Origin: Spongisporangium articulatum
GTDB taxonomy: Bacteria > Actinomycetota > Actinomycetes > Actinomycetales > Kineosporiaceae
Assembly: GCF_044465595.1 (NCBI RefSeq)
Contig: NZ_JBITLV010000001.1
Span: forward strand, 868,001-932,000
Length of the DNA: 64,000 nucleotides
Direction of reading: 5' to 3'
Below, one piece after another: positions 48,820 to 57,572 of this stretch. A model generated the notes under the pieces. That model did no database searches and was not told the origin of the DNA. It worked only from the letters and a program-made list of their open reading frames with translations. The position numbers were made by a program, and so were the translations under genes. Every line of letters starts with the position of its first letter. The first letter of the stretch is position 1.

Positions 48820-48827
48820 TCTTGGTC
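48753..48827. terminator. Nested hairpin, second CAAGATCACCG-type element
   Basis: A perfect 15-bp outer stem, GACCAAGATCACCGC (48,753-48,767) with GCGGTGATCTTGGTC (48,813-48,827). AGGGCGTC (48,769-48,776) pairs with GACGCCCT (48,804-48,811) inside. It lies between the convergent sigma array and acs and likely terminates both. It shares its core outer stem with 41,861-41,929. Confidence 0.8.
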
Positions 48828-48834
48828 GGCGGCC

Positions 48835-50799
48835 TCAGTCCTCGGACTTCCCCGTCGACAGCCCCTGCTTGATCAGGTCCATCACCGTCGAGTCGGCCAG
48901 CGTGGTGACGTCACCGACCTGCCGGTTCTCGGCCACGTCGCGCAGCAGGCGGCGCATGATCTTGCCGGACCGGGTCTTGGGCAGCTCCGCGACCACCATC
49001 ACCTGGCGGGGCTTGGCGATCGGCCCGATCTCGTGCGCCACGTGGTCCCGCAGCTCCTTGATCACGGCGTCGGCCTGCGACTCGTCGTACCCCGCGTCCC
49101 CGCGCAGGATCACGAACGCGCACACGGCCTGACCGGTCGTCTCGTCGGTCGCCCCGACGACGGCCGCCTCGGCCACCTTGGGGTGCGACACGAGCGCCGA
49201 CTCGATCTCCGTCGTCGAGAGCCGGTGCCCCGACACGTTCATCACGTCGTCGACCCGGCCGAGCAGCCAGATGTCGCCGTCCTCGTCCTTCTTCGCGCCG
49301 TCCCCGGCGAAGTACATGCCCTTGAACCGCGACCAGTACGTCTCCTTGTACCGCTCGTCGTCGCCCCAGATACCGCGCAGCATCGACGGCCACGGCTCGG
49401 TCAGCACCAGGTACCCACCGGAACCGTTCGGCACCGGGTGCCCCTCGTCGTCCAGCACGTCGATGCCGATCCCCGGCAGCGCGACCTGGGCGCTGCCCGG
49501 CTTGGCGGCGGTCACGCCCGGCAGCGGGCTGATCATCATCGCGCCGGTCTCGGTCTGCCACCACGTGTCGACGACGGGGGTGCGGTCACCGCCGATCACC
49601 CGGCGGTACCAGACCCACGCCTCGGGGTTGATCGGCTCACCGACCGAGCCGAGGACCCGCAGCGACGACAGGTCGAACTCGGCGGGGATGTCGTCGCCCC
49701 ACTTCATGAACGTCCGGATCGCCGTGGGCGCGGTGTAGAGCTGGGTGACCCCGTACTTCTGCACGATCTCCCAGAACCGGCCGCGGTGCGGGGTGTCCGG
49801 GGTGCCCTCGTAGATCACCTGGGTCGCACCGTTGGCCAGCGGCCCGTAGACGATGTAGCTGTGCCCGGTGACCCAGCCGATGTCGGCGGTGCACCAGTAG
49901 ACGTCCCGCTCCGGCCGCAGGTCGAAGACGTTGCGGTGGGTGTACGCGGCCTGGGTCAGGTAGCCGCCGCTGGTGTGCAGAATGCCCTTCGGCTTCCCGG
50001 TGGTGCCGGACGTGTAGAGGATGAACAGCGGGTGCTCGGCGTCGAACGGCTGCGCCTCGTGGACGTCGTCCGCGGCCTCGAGCGCCTCGTGCCACCACAC
50101 GTCGCGGTCGGTCCACGCGACGTCCTGCCCGGTCCGCCGGACGACGAGCACCGAGCGGACGGCGTCCAGGCCGTCGACCGCCTCGTCGACCGCCGGCTTC
50201 AACGCCGCGGGCGCGCCCCGGCGGTACCCACCGTCGGCGGTGATGACGACGCGGGCGTCGGCGTCCTCGATCCGGCTGCGCAGGGCGCTGGAGGAGAAGC
50301 CGCCGAAGACGACGGAGTGCGGCGCGCCGATCCGGGCGCAGGCCAGCATCGACACGATCGCCTCGGGGATCATCGGCAGGTAGATCGCGACCCGGTCGCC
50401 GGCCTGCACACCGAGGGCGGTCAGGGCGTTGGCCGCCTTGCTGACCTCCCTCTGCAGCTCGGCGTAGGTCAGCGTGCGGGTGTCGCCCGGCTCGCCCTCG
50501 AAGTGGATCGCGACCCGGTCGCCGTTCCCGGCCTCGACGTGCCGGTCGACGCAGTTGTACGCGACGTTGAGCGTGCCGCCGACGAACCACTTCGCGAACG
50601 GCGGGTTCGTCCAGTCCAGGGTCTGGGTCCACGGCTGGGCCCAGCTCAGCGCGCGGGCCTGCTCGTCCCAGAAGCCGAGCCGGTCGGCCTGGGCCTGCTC
50701 GTAGAGGTCGGCCTTCGCCACGGCGTGGGCGGCGAACTCCTCGCTGGGCGGGAACCGCCGTTCCTCGTGCAGCAGGTTCGACAGCGTCTCGTTGCTCAT
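48835..50799 (-). CDS. acs: Acetyl-CoA synthetase
   Basis: A 654-residue enzyme from ATG 50,799 (GGAGGT upstream). The N-terminal 'FAKWFVGGTLNVAYNCVDRH', the AMP-binding P-loop 'LYTSGTTGKPKG', 'DTWWQTETGAMMISPLPG' and 'GRVDDVMNVSGHRLSTTEIESAL' are all canonical. The catalytic, acetylation-controlled lysine is in 'PKTRSGKIMRR'. It converts acetate, ATP and CoA to acetyl-CoA. It is the Rv3667 counterpart. Two acetate-type symporters about 7-10 kb away make an acetate-use theme. Confidence 0.95.
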   Translation of the reverse strand: MSNETLSNLLHEERRFPPSEEFAAHAVAKADLYEQAQADRLGFWDEQARALSWAQPWTQTLDWTNPPFAKWFVGGTLNVAYNCVDRHVEAGNGDRVAIHFEGEPGDTRTLTYAELQREVSKAANALTALGVQAGDRVAIYLPMIPEAIVSMLACARIGAPHSVVFGGFSSSALRSRIEDADARVVITADGGYRRGAPAALKPAVDEAVDGLDAVRSVLVVRRTGQDVAWTDRDVWWHEALEAADDVHEAQPFDAEHPLFILYTSGTTGKPKGILHTSGGYLTQAAYTHRNVFDLRPERDVYWCTADIGWVTGHSYIVYGPLANGATQVIYEGTPDTPHRGRFWEIVQKYGVTQLYTAPTAIRTFMKWGDDIPAEFDLSSLRVLGSVGEPINPEAWVWYRRVIGGDRTPVVDTWWQTETGAMMISPLPGVTAAKPGSAQVALPGIGIDVLDDEGHPVPNGSGGYLVLTEPWPSMLRGIWGDDERYKETYWSRFKGMYFAGDGAKKDEDGDIWLLGRVDDVMNVSGHRLSTTEIESALVSHPKVAEAAVVGATDETTGQAVCAFVILRGDAGYDESQADAVIKELRDHVAHEIGPIAKPRQVMVVAELPKTRSGKIMRRLLRDVAENRQVGDVTTLADSTVMDLIKQGLSTGKSED

Positions 50800-50991
50800 G
50801 GGGCGTACCTCCGTGGTCGGCCGTCTTTGGCCCGGCAAGATCTCCAGGCTCGACCCTAATCCCGTGATGGTTGCGACGCCGTTGCAGCGATGGGCCGCGG
50901 CGCTGAACGGTGCCGGTCGGTCGCTCGGCGGAGCGCTCGGCGGGACGACCGGCAGGCCGGGCCCGGTCGCCGGGGGCAAGGGTGGGCGCTC

Positions 50992-51020
50992 TTGACGCGA
51001 AACGAATTTCCTGGAATAAT
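50992..51020 (+). promoter_or_regulatory. Sigma-70-like promoter before the lactone oxidase
   Basis: TTGACG (50,992-50,997), 17 bp, AATAAT (51,015-51,020), in an AT-rich patch within GC-rich DNA. The start codon follows about 73 bp after the -10 box. A small GAGAG/CTCTC hairpin lies in the leader. The 293-bp gap from 50,800 also holds the acs promoter. Confidence 0.65.
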
Positions 51021-51092
51021 GCACGGCATCGAGTTCGGAGCCCGAGAGGTTCCGGACTCTCTTTCGTTTGGCCCGGGGCCTACGATCCAGAC

Positions 51093-52397
51093 GTGGCTGA
51101 TCAGTGGCGGAACTGGACCCGGCTGGAATCGGTGCGACCGGCGCGCGTGGCCGTGCCCGGGTCGGTGTCCGAGCTCGCGGCGGTCGTGAAGGCCGCGGCC
51201 CGGGACGGTCTGAAGGTCCGGGCGGTCGGCTCGGGGCACTCGTTCAACGACATCGCCGTCGCTCCCGACGTCCAGCTCGACCTGCGCGGGCTGCGCGGGG
51301 TGCTCGCCGCCGACAGCGCGACCGGGCTCGTGACCGTGGCCGGCGGGACGCCCCTGTACGAGCTGTCCCCGGCCCTGTGGGACCTGGGGCTGGCCATGCC
51401 CAACCTCGGCGACATCGACCGGCAGACCATCAGCGGCGCTCTCTCGACGGGCACCCACGGCACCGGGACGACGGTCGCCGGGTCCCTCTCGGCCCAGGTC
51501 CGCGGGCTGGAACTCGTGCTGGCCGACGGGGCGGTGGTGCAGTGCGGGCCGGGGGAGCCGCTGTTCGAGGCGGCCCGGGTCGGCCTGGGTGCGTTCGGCG
51601 TGATCACGGCGGTCACCCTGCAGTGCGTCCCCGCCTTCCACCTGCGTTCGGCGGAGCGACCGATGCCGCTGGCGGAGGCGGTCGAACGGCTGCTGGCCTC
51701 GGGCGACGCGGAGCCGGGTCACCCGGAGTTCTTCCTCTTCCCGCACACCGACACCGTGCTGTGGAAGTACAGCGACGTGGTCGAGGCCGGCACGCCGCCC
51801 GGCCCGCAGCCGCGATTCAAGGCGTTCGTCGACGACGAGGTGATGGCCAACGGTCTGCTGGGCGCGGTGATGGCGACGACCGCGCTCGTCCCACGCCTCA
51901 TCCGGCCCGTGAACCGGGTGCTGCCCACCTTCTACACCAACCGCGAGTACGTCGACCGCTCGTACCACGTGTTCGCGCACCGGCGACGGGTCCGGTTCCG
52001 GGAGGGCGAGTACGCGGTGCCGCTGGAGGCGATGCCGTCGGTGCTGGCCGACCTGCAGGCGTGGCTGGCGAAACCCGGTAACCAGGTGGGGTTCCCGATG
52101 GAGGTCCGGGTCGGGCCGCCCGAGGAGGCCTGGCTCGGCACTGCGCACGGGCGGCGCACGGCCTGGGTGGCCGTCCAGACCCACTGGCGCCAGCCGCACA
52201 CCCGGTACTTCGCCGAGGCGCAGCGGATCGTCCGCGCCCACGAGGGGCGGCCGCACTGGGGCAAGCTGCACGACTTCACCCGGGCCGACCTGTCGCAGCT
52301 GTACCCGAGGTTCGACGACGTTCTCGCGGTCCGTGACTCCGTCGATCCCGGGCGGCTTTTCGCGAACGCCTACGTCGAGCGGGTGTTCGGGGCATGA
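51093..52397 (+). CDS. FAD-linked sugar-1,4-lactone oxidase
   Basis: A 434-residue protein from GTG 51,093. The FAD-binding PCMH domain shows 'VRAVGSGHSFNDIA', 'ISGALSTGTHGTG' and 'GAFGVITAVTLQC'. The C-terminal ALO domain includes 'FPMEVRVG' and ends 'HWGKLHDF...RFDDVLAVRDSVDPGRLFANAYVERVFG', typical of the L-gulonolactone/D-arabinono-lactone oxidase family. The G-S-G-H-S His is the usual site of covalent FAD attachment. It overlaps the next gene by 4 bp (ATGA). Confidence 0.9.
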   Translation: MADQWRNWTRLESVRPARVAVPGSVSELAAVVKAAARDGLKVRAVGSGHSFNDIAVAPDVQLDLRGLRGVLAADSATGLVTVAGGTPLYELSPALWDLGLAMPNLGDIDRQTISGALSTGTHGTGTTVAGSLSAQVRGLELVLADGAVVQCGPGEPLFEAARVGLGAFGVITAVTLQCVPAFHLRSAERPMPLAEAVERLLASGDAEPGHPEFFLFPHTDTVLWKYSDVVEAGTPPGPQPRFKAFVDDEVMANGLLGAVMATTALVPRLIRPVNRVLPTFYTNREYVDRSYHVFAHRRRVRFREGEYAVPLEAMPSVLADLQAWLAKPGNQVGFPMEVRVGPPEEAWLGTAHGRRTAWVAVQTHWRQPHTRYFAEAQRIVRAHEGRPHWGKLHDFTRADLSQLYPRFDDVLAVRDSVDPGRLFANAYVERVFGA

Positions 52398-53602
52398 GCG
52401 CCTTCCCGGCCGCGCTGGCCACCGCGACCGCCGACCTGGACCCGCCGTTCGGCGTGCTCGACCACGCGGCCTTCAGCGCCAACGCCGACGACCTGGTCCG
52501 GCGGTCCGGCGGTAAACCCATCCGCGTGGCCTCCAAAAGCGTTCGAGTCCGGGGTTTGTTGCGTGAGGTCCTGGCCCGCCCCGGCTTCGCCGGGGTGCTC
52601 GCCTTCACCCTGCCCGAGGCGCTGTGGCTGGCGGCCGGTGACGACCCGGTCAGCGACGACGTCGTGGTCGGCTACCCGACGGCCGCCCGGGCGGCCCTGC
52701 GCACGCTGGCGGCCGACCCGCTGCTGCGCAGCCGGGTGACCGTCATGGTGGACGACGTGAGCCAGCTCGAGCTGCTGGCCGCGGCGGGCGCCGGGCCGGG
52801 GGCGCCCGTGCGGGTCTGCCTGGAGCTTGACGCCTCGCTGCGGCTGGGCGGCGACCGCGTGCACTTGGGTGTGCGACGCTCGCCCGTACGAACCCCCGCC
52901 CAGGCGCGCACACTCGCGGAAGAGGTTGTCCGGCGGGGGTTCTCGCTGGTCGGTCTGATGGCCTACGAGGCGCAGGTCGCCGGGTTGCAGGACGACGCGG
53001 GCGGCTCGTCGCCGGCGGCCGCGGCCCGGCGGCGCGCGGTGCGGCTGATCCAGAAGCGGTCGATGGCCGACCTGCTCGAGCGGCGCCCCGCGGTGGTGGC
53101 GGCCGTGCGCGAGGTGGCCGACCTGGAGTTCGTCAACGGCGGCGGTACCGGCAGCGTGCAGCTCACGGCTCTCGACCCTTCGGTCACCGAGATCGCCGCG
53201 GGGTCGGGGCTCTTCACGCCCACGCTGTTCGACGGCTACACCACGTTCGAGGCGCGCCCGGCCGCGTACTTCGCGCTGCCCGTCGTCCGGCGGCCCGCCC
53301 CCGGCATCGTCACGGTGCTCGGCGGCGGCTGGATCGCCTCCGGTCCGTCGGGCCCCGACCGCTCCCCGACGCCGGTCTGGCCGGTGGGTCTCGACCTGGT
53401 GCCGACCGAGGGGGCCGGCGAGGTGCAGACGCCGCTGCGCGGGGCGGCCGCCGATTCTCTCCAGGTGGGCGACCGGGTCTGGTTCCGGCACGCCAAGGCC
53501 GGCGAGCTGTGCGAACACCTCGACACGCTGCACCTGGTCTCCGGCGACCGGGTGACGGGCGAGCTGCCCACCTACCGCGGCGAGGGCCGGCTCTTCATCT
53601 AG
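52394..53602 (+). CDS. Fold-III PLP enzyme, amino-acid deaminase/aldolase type
   Basis: A 402-residue protein. The alanine-racemase-like barrel has 'FGVLDHAAFSANADDLV' and the PLP lysine in 'RVASKSVRVRGL'. A C-terminal beta domain carries 'VGDRVWFRHAKAGELCEHLDTLHLV', where the metal-binding His and Cys of D-threonine-aldolase-like enzymes are found. It is coupled to the lactone oxidase, an arrangement common in actinobacteria. The substrate is uncertain. Confidence 0.83.
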   Translation: MSAFPAALATATADLDPPFGVLDHAAFSANADDLVRRSGGKPIRVASKSVRVRGLLREVLARPGFAGVLAFTLPEALWLAAGDDPVSDDVVVGYPTAARAALRTLAADPLLRSRVTVMVDDVSQLELLAAAGAGPGAPVRVCLELDASLRLGGDRVHLGVRRSPVRTPAQARTLAEEVVRRGFSLVGLMAYEAQVAGLQDDAGGSSPAAAARRRAVRLIQKRSMADLLERRPAVVAAVREVADLEFVNGGGTGSVQLTALDPSVTEIAAGSGLFTPTLFDGYTTFEARPAAYFALPVVRRPAPGIVTVLGGGWIASGPSGPDRSPTPVWPVGLDLVPTEGAGEVQTPLRGAAADSLQVGDRVWFRHAKAGELCEHLDTLHLVSGDRVTGELPTYRGEGRLFI

Positions 53603-53611
53603 CGGCCGATC

Positions 53612-53663
53612 CTGCGTTTGCGCATGATCAACGAGGGCGTGCGGTGATCATGCGCAAACGCAG
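53612..53663. repeat. Inverted pair of the 19-bp dispersed motif (hairpin)
   Basis: The 19-bp motif occurs in reverse at 53,612-53,630 and forward at 53,645-53,663, giving a perfect 19-bp stem with a 14-nt loop. It begins 10 bp after the preceding stop and probably acts as a terminator. Confidence 0.88.
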
Positions 53664-53715
53664 GATTCGTTGATCGGACATGTATCTGCGTCGCCGGACG
53701 CCGCTCTGACGGCAC

Positions 53716-54528
53716 GTGTTCGCAACGTTCTTGGGGGCGGGGACGGTCGTGCTGGCGGTCGCCGTCAGCCTGCCGCAGCTCGTCCGGCTGGTCAGTGGCG
53801 GTACCGCGGCGGGCGTGAGCCTGCCCGCGGCCACCAACTCGGCGATCAGTTTCGTCGCGTGGACGGGCTACGCCCTGCACGTGCGCGACGTGTGGCTGGT
53901 CGCGTCGTCGGCGATCGGCGTCCCGTTCGCAGTGGCCACCGCGGTCGCGGCCTGGCGCCTGGACGCCGATCGGGCCGGCCTGTGGCTGCCCGTCGCCTGG
54001 GCGTCGGTGCTGGGGGTCGCGGCCACCGTCGAGGCCGCGGGCGGGGCCGGGACGACGGGGGCCCTGGTGGGGGCCTCGATCGCCTGGCTGCTCGTCCCGG
54101 CGATCGTCACCGCATGGCGCAGCCCCGACGTCACGGGCCTCTCCCCGACGGCCTGGCTGATGCTCGCCCTGGAGGGCGGGCTGTTCCTCGGGTACGGGCT
54201 CGCGTCGGGCGTGCGCGCGCCCGTGCTCTACGGCATCTGCGCGCTGACCGGCTCGGCCGCCGTCCTGGCCCGGTTGCCCCTGGGAGAGCTCGATCCAGCT
54301 GGCCCCGATCGTTTACGAGGCATCCTCAGCTGCCATATCCACGCGAGGATCCCTCGTCAACGACTGTGGTGCGGTCAGTCCAGGAACACCGCGACGGCGA
54401 CCGCGCCGGCGGTCAGCCCGACGACACCCGACCCCGCGACCAGGCCGAGCCGTACCGCCACGGCCGCGGGCGTCGTCCCGCGGCGGTTGAGGTCGGCGAG
54501 CACCGAGCGCCCGGTCGGGGCCAGGTAG
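53716..54528 (+). CDS. PQ-loop (SemiSWEET-like) membrane protein
   Basis: A 270-residue reading frame from GTG 53,716. The membrane part (residues about 1-200) has seven helices and two PQ-loop-like halves: 'VSLPQLVRLVSGGTAAGVSL' and 'LVPAIVTAWRSPDVTGLSP'. This resembles SWEET-type sugar or metabolite carriers. The last 70 residues are proline/threonine-rich and overlap the convergent b561-like gene by 154 bp, which is not typical. A lost stop or frameshift near 54,300 is possible, so the real end is uncertain. Confidence 0.65.
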   Translation: MFATFLGAGTVVLAVAVSLPQLVRLVSGGTAAGVSLPAATNSAISFVAWTGYALHVRDVWLVASSAIGVPFAVATAVAAWRLDADRAGLWLPVAWASVLGVAATVEAAGGAGTTGALVGASIAWLLVPAIVTAWRSPDVTGLSPTAWLMLALEGGLFLGYGLASGVRAPVLYGICALTGSAAVLARLPLGELDPAGPDRLRGILSCHIHARIPRQRLWCGQSRNTATATAPAVSPTTPDPATRPSRTATAAGVVPRRLRSASTERPVGAR

Positions 54529-54959
54529 GCGAGCACGTGCACCGCGGCCAGGGTCACCCACAGCCAGGTGGCCCACAGGTGCAGCGTCTCGGTCTCGCGG
54601 TGGTACCAGTGGGTCACCACGAGAGCCACGCCGCTCAGCAGCACGACCGCGGTGACGGCCACGAGCACCGGGGCGAGCACACGTAAGGCCCACTGCGGCG
54701 GGCCCTTCCGGACGAACGCCGGGTCGCCTGTGTAGTAGCGGACGAAGCGGTAGCCGGTCGAGGCGAGCTTGACGCTCAGGGGCGCGAACAGCGCGACGCC
54801 GATGAGCACGTGGTACGTCAGGTACCAGTGCACGTCGAGCAGCGTGAGCAACTCGGCGCCGAACCCGGCGAGCAGTGCGGCGCCGGCCCAGGCCGTCAGG
54901 CGCTCGTTGCCCTCGACGGCCTCGACGGTCGACGCGCGGCCCGTCAGGACGTCGGTCAT
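54375..54959 (-). CDS. b561/DUF4405-like cytochrome membrane protein
   Basis: A 194-residue protein with four or five membrane helices. Histidines pair across helices in 'LDVHWYLTYHVLIG' and 'LHLWATWLWVTLAAVHVLAYL', consistent with haem b ligation. It is followed by DUF4396 upstream in the same direction. It may pass electrons across the membrane; no partner is evident. Confidence 0.65.
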   Translation of the reverse strand: MTDVLTGRASTVEAVEGNERLTAWAGAALLAGFGAELLTLLDVHWYLTYHVLIGVALFAPLSVKLASTGYRFVRYYTGDPAFVRKGPPQWALRVLAPVLVAVTAVVLLSGVALVVTHWYHRETETLHLWATWLWVTLAAVHVLAYLAPTGRSVLADLNRRGTTPAAVAVRLGLVAGSGVVGLTAGAVAVAVFLD

Positions 54960-54969
54960 GTCGGGAATG

Positions 54970-55434
54970 TTAGTGGTACTCGTGGACGACGGCGTGGCCC
55001 CGGCCGCGCGCGATCAGCCACTTGTTGACGGGCAGGGCCGCGCCGAAGGCGATCACCAGCGACCCGGCCAGTGAGGCCCAGAACAGCAGGTCGCCCAGGC
55101 CGGCGTCCATCGCCCCGGGCACGGCGACCACGAACGCGTTGTCGACGACCTCCATCACGGCGATCGAGACGGTGTCGGCGGCGAAGGCGACCTGGAGTGC
55201 GGCGCCCAGCGTCAGCCCGGCGGCGAGCACGCCGCGGGCGGTCAGGCCGTAGCCGAACACGAAGGCGAGCACGATGCTGAGGACGACGGTCCCCGCGTTG
55301 TGCAGCCCGGTCGCCGTCCCGATGATCATGCCGAGCACCTCGCCGATGGCGCAGCCGGTGAGGCAGTGCAGCGTGGCGCTGCGGGCCCCGGCCCAGCTGG
55401 TGTCGGGCCCGTGATGGTGTTCGTGGGTGTCCAT
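54970..55434 (-). CDS. DUF4396 membrane protein, probably copper-responsive
   Basis: A 154-residue protein with a His-rich start ('MDTHEHHHG') and four membrane helices. 'TLHCLTGCAIGEVLGMIIG' is the DUF4396 hallmark, with two cysteines in a membrane-proximal C-x3-C. 'AVMEVVDNAFV' follows. The CsoR-like palindrome 12 bp before its ATG suggests Cu(I) control. A role in metal handling is inferred from the operator and the His/Cys residues. Confidence 0.78.
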   Translation of the reverse strand: MDTHEHHHGPDTSWAGARSATLHCLTGCAIGEVLGMIIGTATGLHNAGTVVLSIVLAFVFGYGLTARGVLAAGLTLGAALQVAFAADTVSIAVMEVVDNAFVVAVPGAMDAGLGDLLFWASLAGSLVIAFGAALPVNKWLIARGRGHAVVHEYH

Positions 55435-55446
55435 GGCCCAGATAAG

Positions 55447-55461
55447 TACCCCCGGGGGGTA
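55447..55461. promoter_or_regulatory. CsoR-like operator
   Basis: TACCCCCGGGGGGTA lies between the stop of the upstream membrane gene and the DUF4396 start. It is a G/C-tract palindrome with TA ends, the known style of CsoR/RcnR-family operators. No csoR gene is in the window. Confidence 0.65.
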
Positions 55462-55462
55462 T

Positions 55463-55831
55463 CTATTCCGCGGTGCGTCGGGTGGCCGGCCCGGCCCGGC
55501 GCTTGCGGCGGACCGGAAGCGTCTTGTTGTGCCACACCCGCACGGCTCGGGCGCTGAACGCCACGTCGGCGAACGCCAGCGCGGCGATGGTCAGGTTGAG
55601 GGCCTGGCGCCCCCAGAAGCCGCCGGCCGACATGTACGAGAACCCGGCGATCGTGGCGCCGATGAAGCCGACCCACAGCAGCACCGAGGCCCAGAGGCTG
55701 CCGCCGGCCAGCGGGTTCAGCGCCACCGGCTGGTCGCCCGCGGCCCGGCTGGCCAGCCATCCCGACGCGAGCCCGAGCAGCGCGGCCACGATGAGCCCGA
55801 TCAGGAACGGCACGACGTTGAACTCGTCCAC
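55463..55831 (-). CDS. Small membrane protein, unknown function
   Basis: A 122-residue protein with three membrane helices (about 8-30, 45-65 and 75-92) and a strongly basic tail ('RRKRRAGPATRR'). It lies upstream of DUF4396 on the same strand. The copper-type operator sits between them. No family is recognised. Confidence 0.62.
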   Translation of the reverse strand: MDEFNVVPFLIGLIVAALLGLASGWLASRAAGDQPVALNPLAGGSLWASVLLWVGFIGATIAGFSYMSAGGFWGRQALNLTIAALAFADVAFSARAVRVWHNKTLPVRRKRRAGPATRRTAE

Positions 55832-55850
55832 GCCGTCACTGTATTGCGTC

Positions 55851-55927
55851 GATCATGCGCAAACGCAGAACTGCCCCGGGTGGACCTGGGTCCGGGACCG
55901 GGGCAGTGCTGCGTTTGCGCATGATCA
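55851..55927. repeat. Inverted pair of the 19-bp motif around a second hairpin
   Basis: GATCATGCGCAAACGCAG (55,851-55,868, first base changed) and the reverse copy (55,909-55,927) enclose a further ACTGCCCCGG/CCGGGGCAGT stem. It separates the divergent... that is, same-strand, membrane gene start region and the end of actP, 4 bp after which the actP stop lies. It is a strong candidate terminator for actP. Confidence 0.85.
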
Positions 55928-55931
55928 ACCT

Positions 55932-57572
55932 CTAGTGGTCGACCGCCTTCTCGGCCCCGGCGCCGGTCAGGGCCCGGACCTCCATCTCGGCGTACTTCGA
56001 GGCGTCGGCGACCTCCCGGCTGAGCACCGTGCCCAGCCACCCGAGCAGGAACGCCAGGGGCACCGAGACGATCGCCGGGTTCTCCAGCGGGAACCAGTGG
56101 AAGTCGATGGACGTGTCCGTGATCATCGACAGGCTGGCTCCGGTCTTGGCGTCGACCTTGCCCGAGACGGTCGGGGAGAAGGCGATCAGCACGACCGAGG
56201 AGATCAGACCTCCGTAGATCGACCACAGGGCGCCCTGGGTGTTGAAGCGCTTCCAGAACAGCGAGTACAGGATCGTCGGCAGGTTCGCCGAGGCCGCCAC
56301 CGCGAAGGCCAGCCCGACCAGGAAGGCCACGTTCTGGTTCTTGGCGTAGATGCCGCCGATGATGGCCACGATGCCGATCACCACCGCCGTGATCCGCGCG
56401 ACCCGCACCTCGTCGTCCGCCCTGACCTGGCCCTTCTTGATCACGTTCGAGTACACGTCGTGCGCGAACGACGCGCTCGCCGTGATGGTCAGACCCGCGA
56501 CCACCGCGAGGATCGTCGCGAACGCCACGGCTGCGATCACCCCCAGCAGCAGCGTGCCGCCCAGCTCGTAGGCCAGCAGGGGCGCCGCCGAGTTCGCCTT
56601 ACCGGGAGCCGCGAGGATCTTCTCCGGCCCGACCAGCCATGCCGCGCCGTAGCCCAGGACCAGCGTGAACAGGTAGAACAGGCCGATCACCCAGATCGCC
56701 CAGACCACGCTGCGCCGGGCCTCCTTCGAACTCGGCACCGTGTAGAAGCGCATCAGCACGTGCGGCAGTCCCGCGGTGCCGAGCACCAGGGCCAAGGCCA
56801 GAGAGATGAACCCGATCTTGGTGGTCGTGGTCGCGCCGTAGGCCAGTCCCGGCTCCAGCAGCGCCTGACCCTTCGGGGTGCCCGCCGCGGCGTTGCCGAG
56901 CAGTTCCGACAGGTTCAGCCCGACCTTGCCCAGCACCCACACAGTCATCAGTGCGGCCCCGATGATCAGGAGGATCGCCTTGACGATCTGCACCCACGTC
57001 GTGCCCTTCATGCCGCCGACCAGGACGTAGAAGATCATCAGGATGCCGACGACGGCGATGGTGAGGTCCTGCGCGCCGGTCCCCTTCACACCGAGCAGCA
57101 GGTTCACCAGGCCACCCGCGCCGGCCATCTGGGCCAGCAGGTAGAAGAACGAGACCGCGAGCGTGGAGATCGCTGCCGCCGTGCGGACCGGGCCCTGCCG
57201 CAGCCGGAACGACAGCACGTCGGCCATCGTGAACCGGCCGGTGTTGCGCAGCAGTTCCGCGACCAGCAACAGGGCCACCAGCCAGGCGACGAGGAAGCCG
57301 ATGGAGTACAGGAACCCGTCGTAGCCGTTGATCGCGATGGCGCCCGCGATGCCCAGGAACGACGCCGCCGACAGGTAGTCGCCGGAGATCGCGATGCCGT
57401 TCTGGCGGCCCGAGAACGCGCGCCCGGCGGCGTAGTAGTCGGCCGCGGTCCGGTTGTTGCGGGCGGCCCGGATGACGATGGCCAGGGTGACGGCGACGAA
57501 CAGCAGAAAGATCGTGATGTTCACCGCGGGCTCGCCCACGGTCTCGGTGGTCGCGGCGGCCAGGGTCCTCAT
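55932..57572 (-). CDS. actP: Cation/acetate symporter, SSS family
   Basis: A 546-residue protein of about 13 membrane helices. 'ADYYAAGRAFSGRQNGIAISGDYLSAASFLGIAGAI', 'GFLYSIGFLVAWL' and 'GTAGLPHVLMRFYTVPSSKEARRS' are typical of ActP. It imports acetate or short carboxylates with sodium or protons. It is coupled by ATGA to the DUF485 gene before it, the usual yjcH-actP order. Confidence 0.92.
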   Translation of the reverse strand: MRTLAAATTETVGEPAVNITIFLLFVAVTLAIVIRAARNNRTAADYYAAGRAFSGRQNGIAISGDYLSAASFLGIAGAIAINGYDGFLYSIGFLVAWLVALLLVAELLRNTGRFTMADVLSFRLRQGPVRTAAAISTLAVSFFYLLAQMAGAGGLVNLLLGVKGTGAQDLTIAVVGILMIFYVLVGGMKGTTWVQIVKAILLIIGAALMTVWVLGKVGLNLSELLGNAAAGTPKGQALLEPGLAYGATTTTKIGFISLALALVLGTAGLPHVLMRFYTVPSSKEARRSVVWAIWVIGLFYLFTLVLGYGAAWLVGPEKILAAPGKANSAAPLLAYELGGTLLLGVIAAVAFATILAVVAGLTITASASFAHDVYSNVIKKGQVRADDEVRVARITAVVIGIVAIIGGIYAKNQNVAFLVGLAFAVAASANLPTILYSLFWKRFNTQGALWSIYGGLISSVVLIAFSPTVSGKVDAKTGASLSMITDTSIDFHWFPLENPAIVSVPLAFLLGWLGTVLSREVADASKYAEMEVRALTGAGAEKAVDH

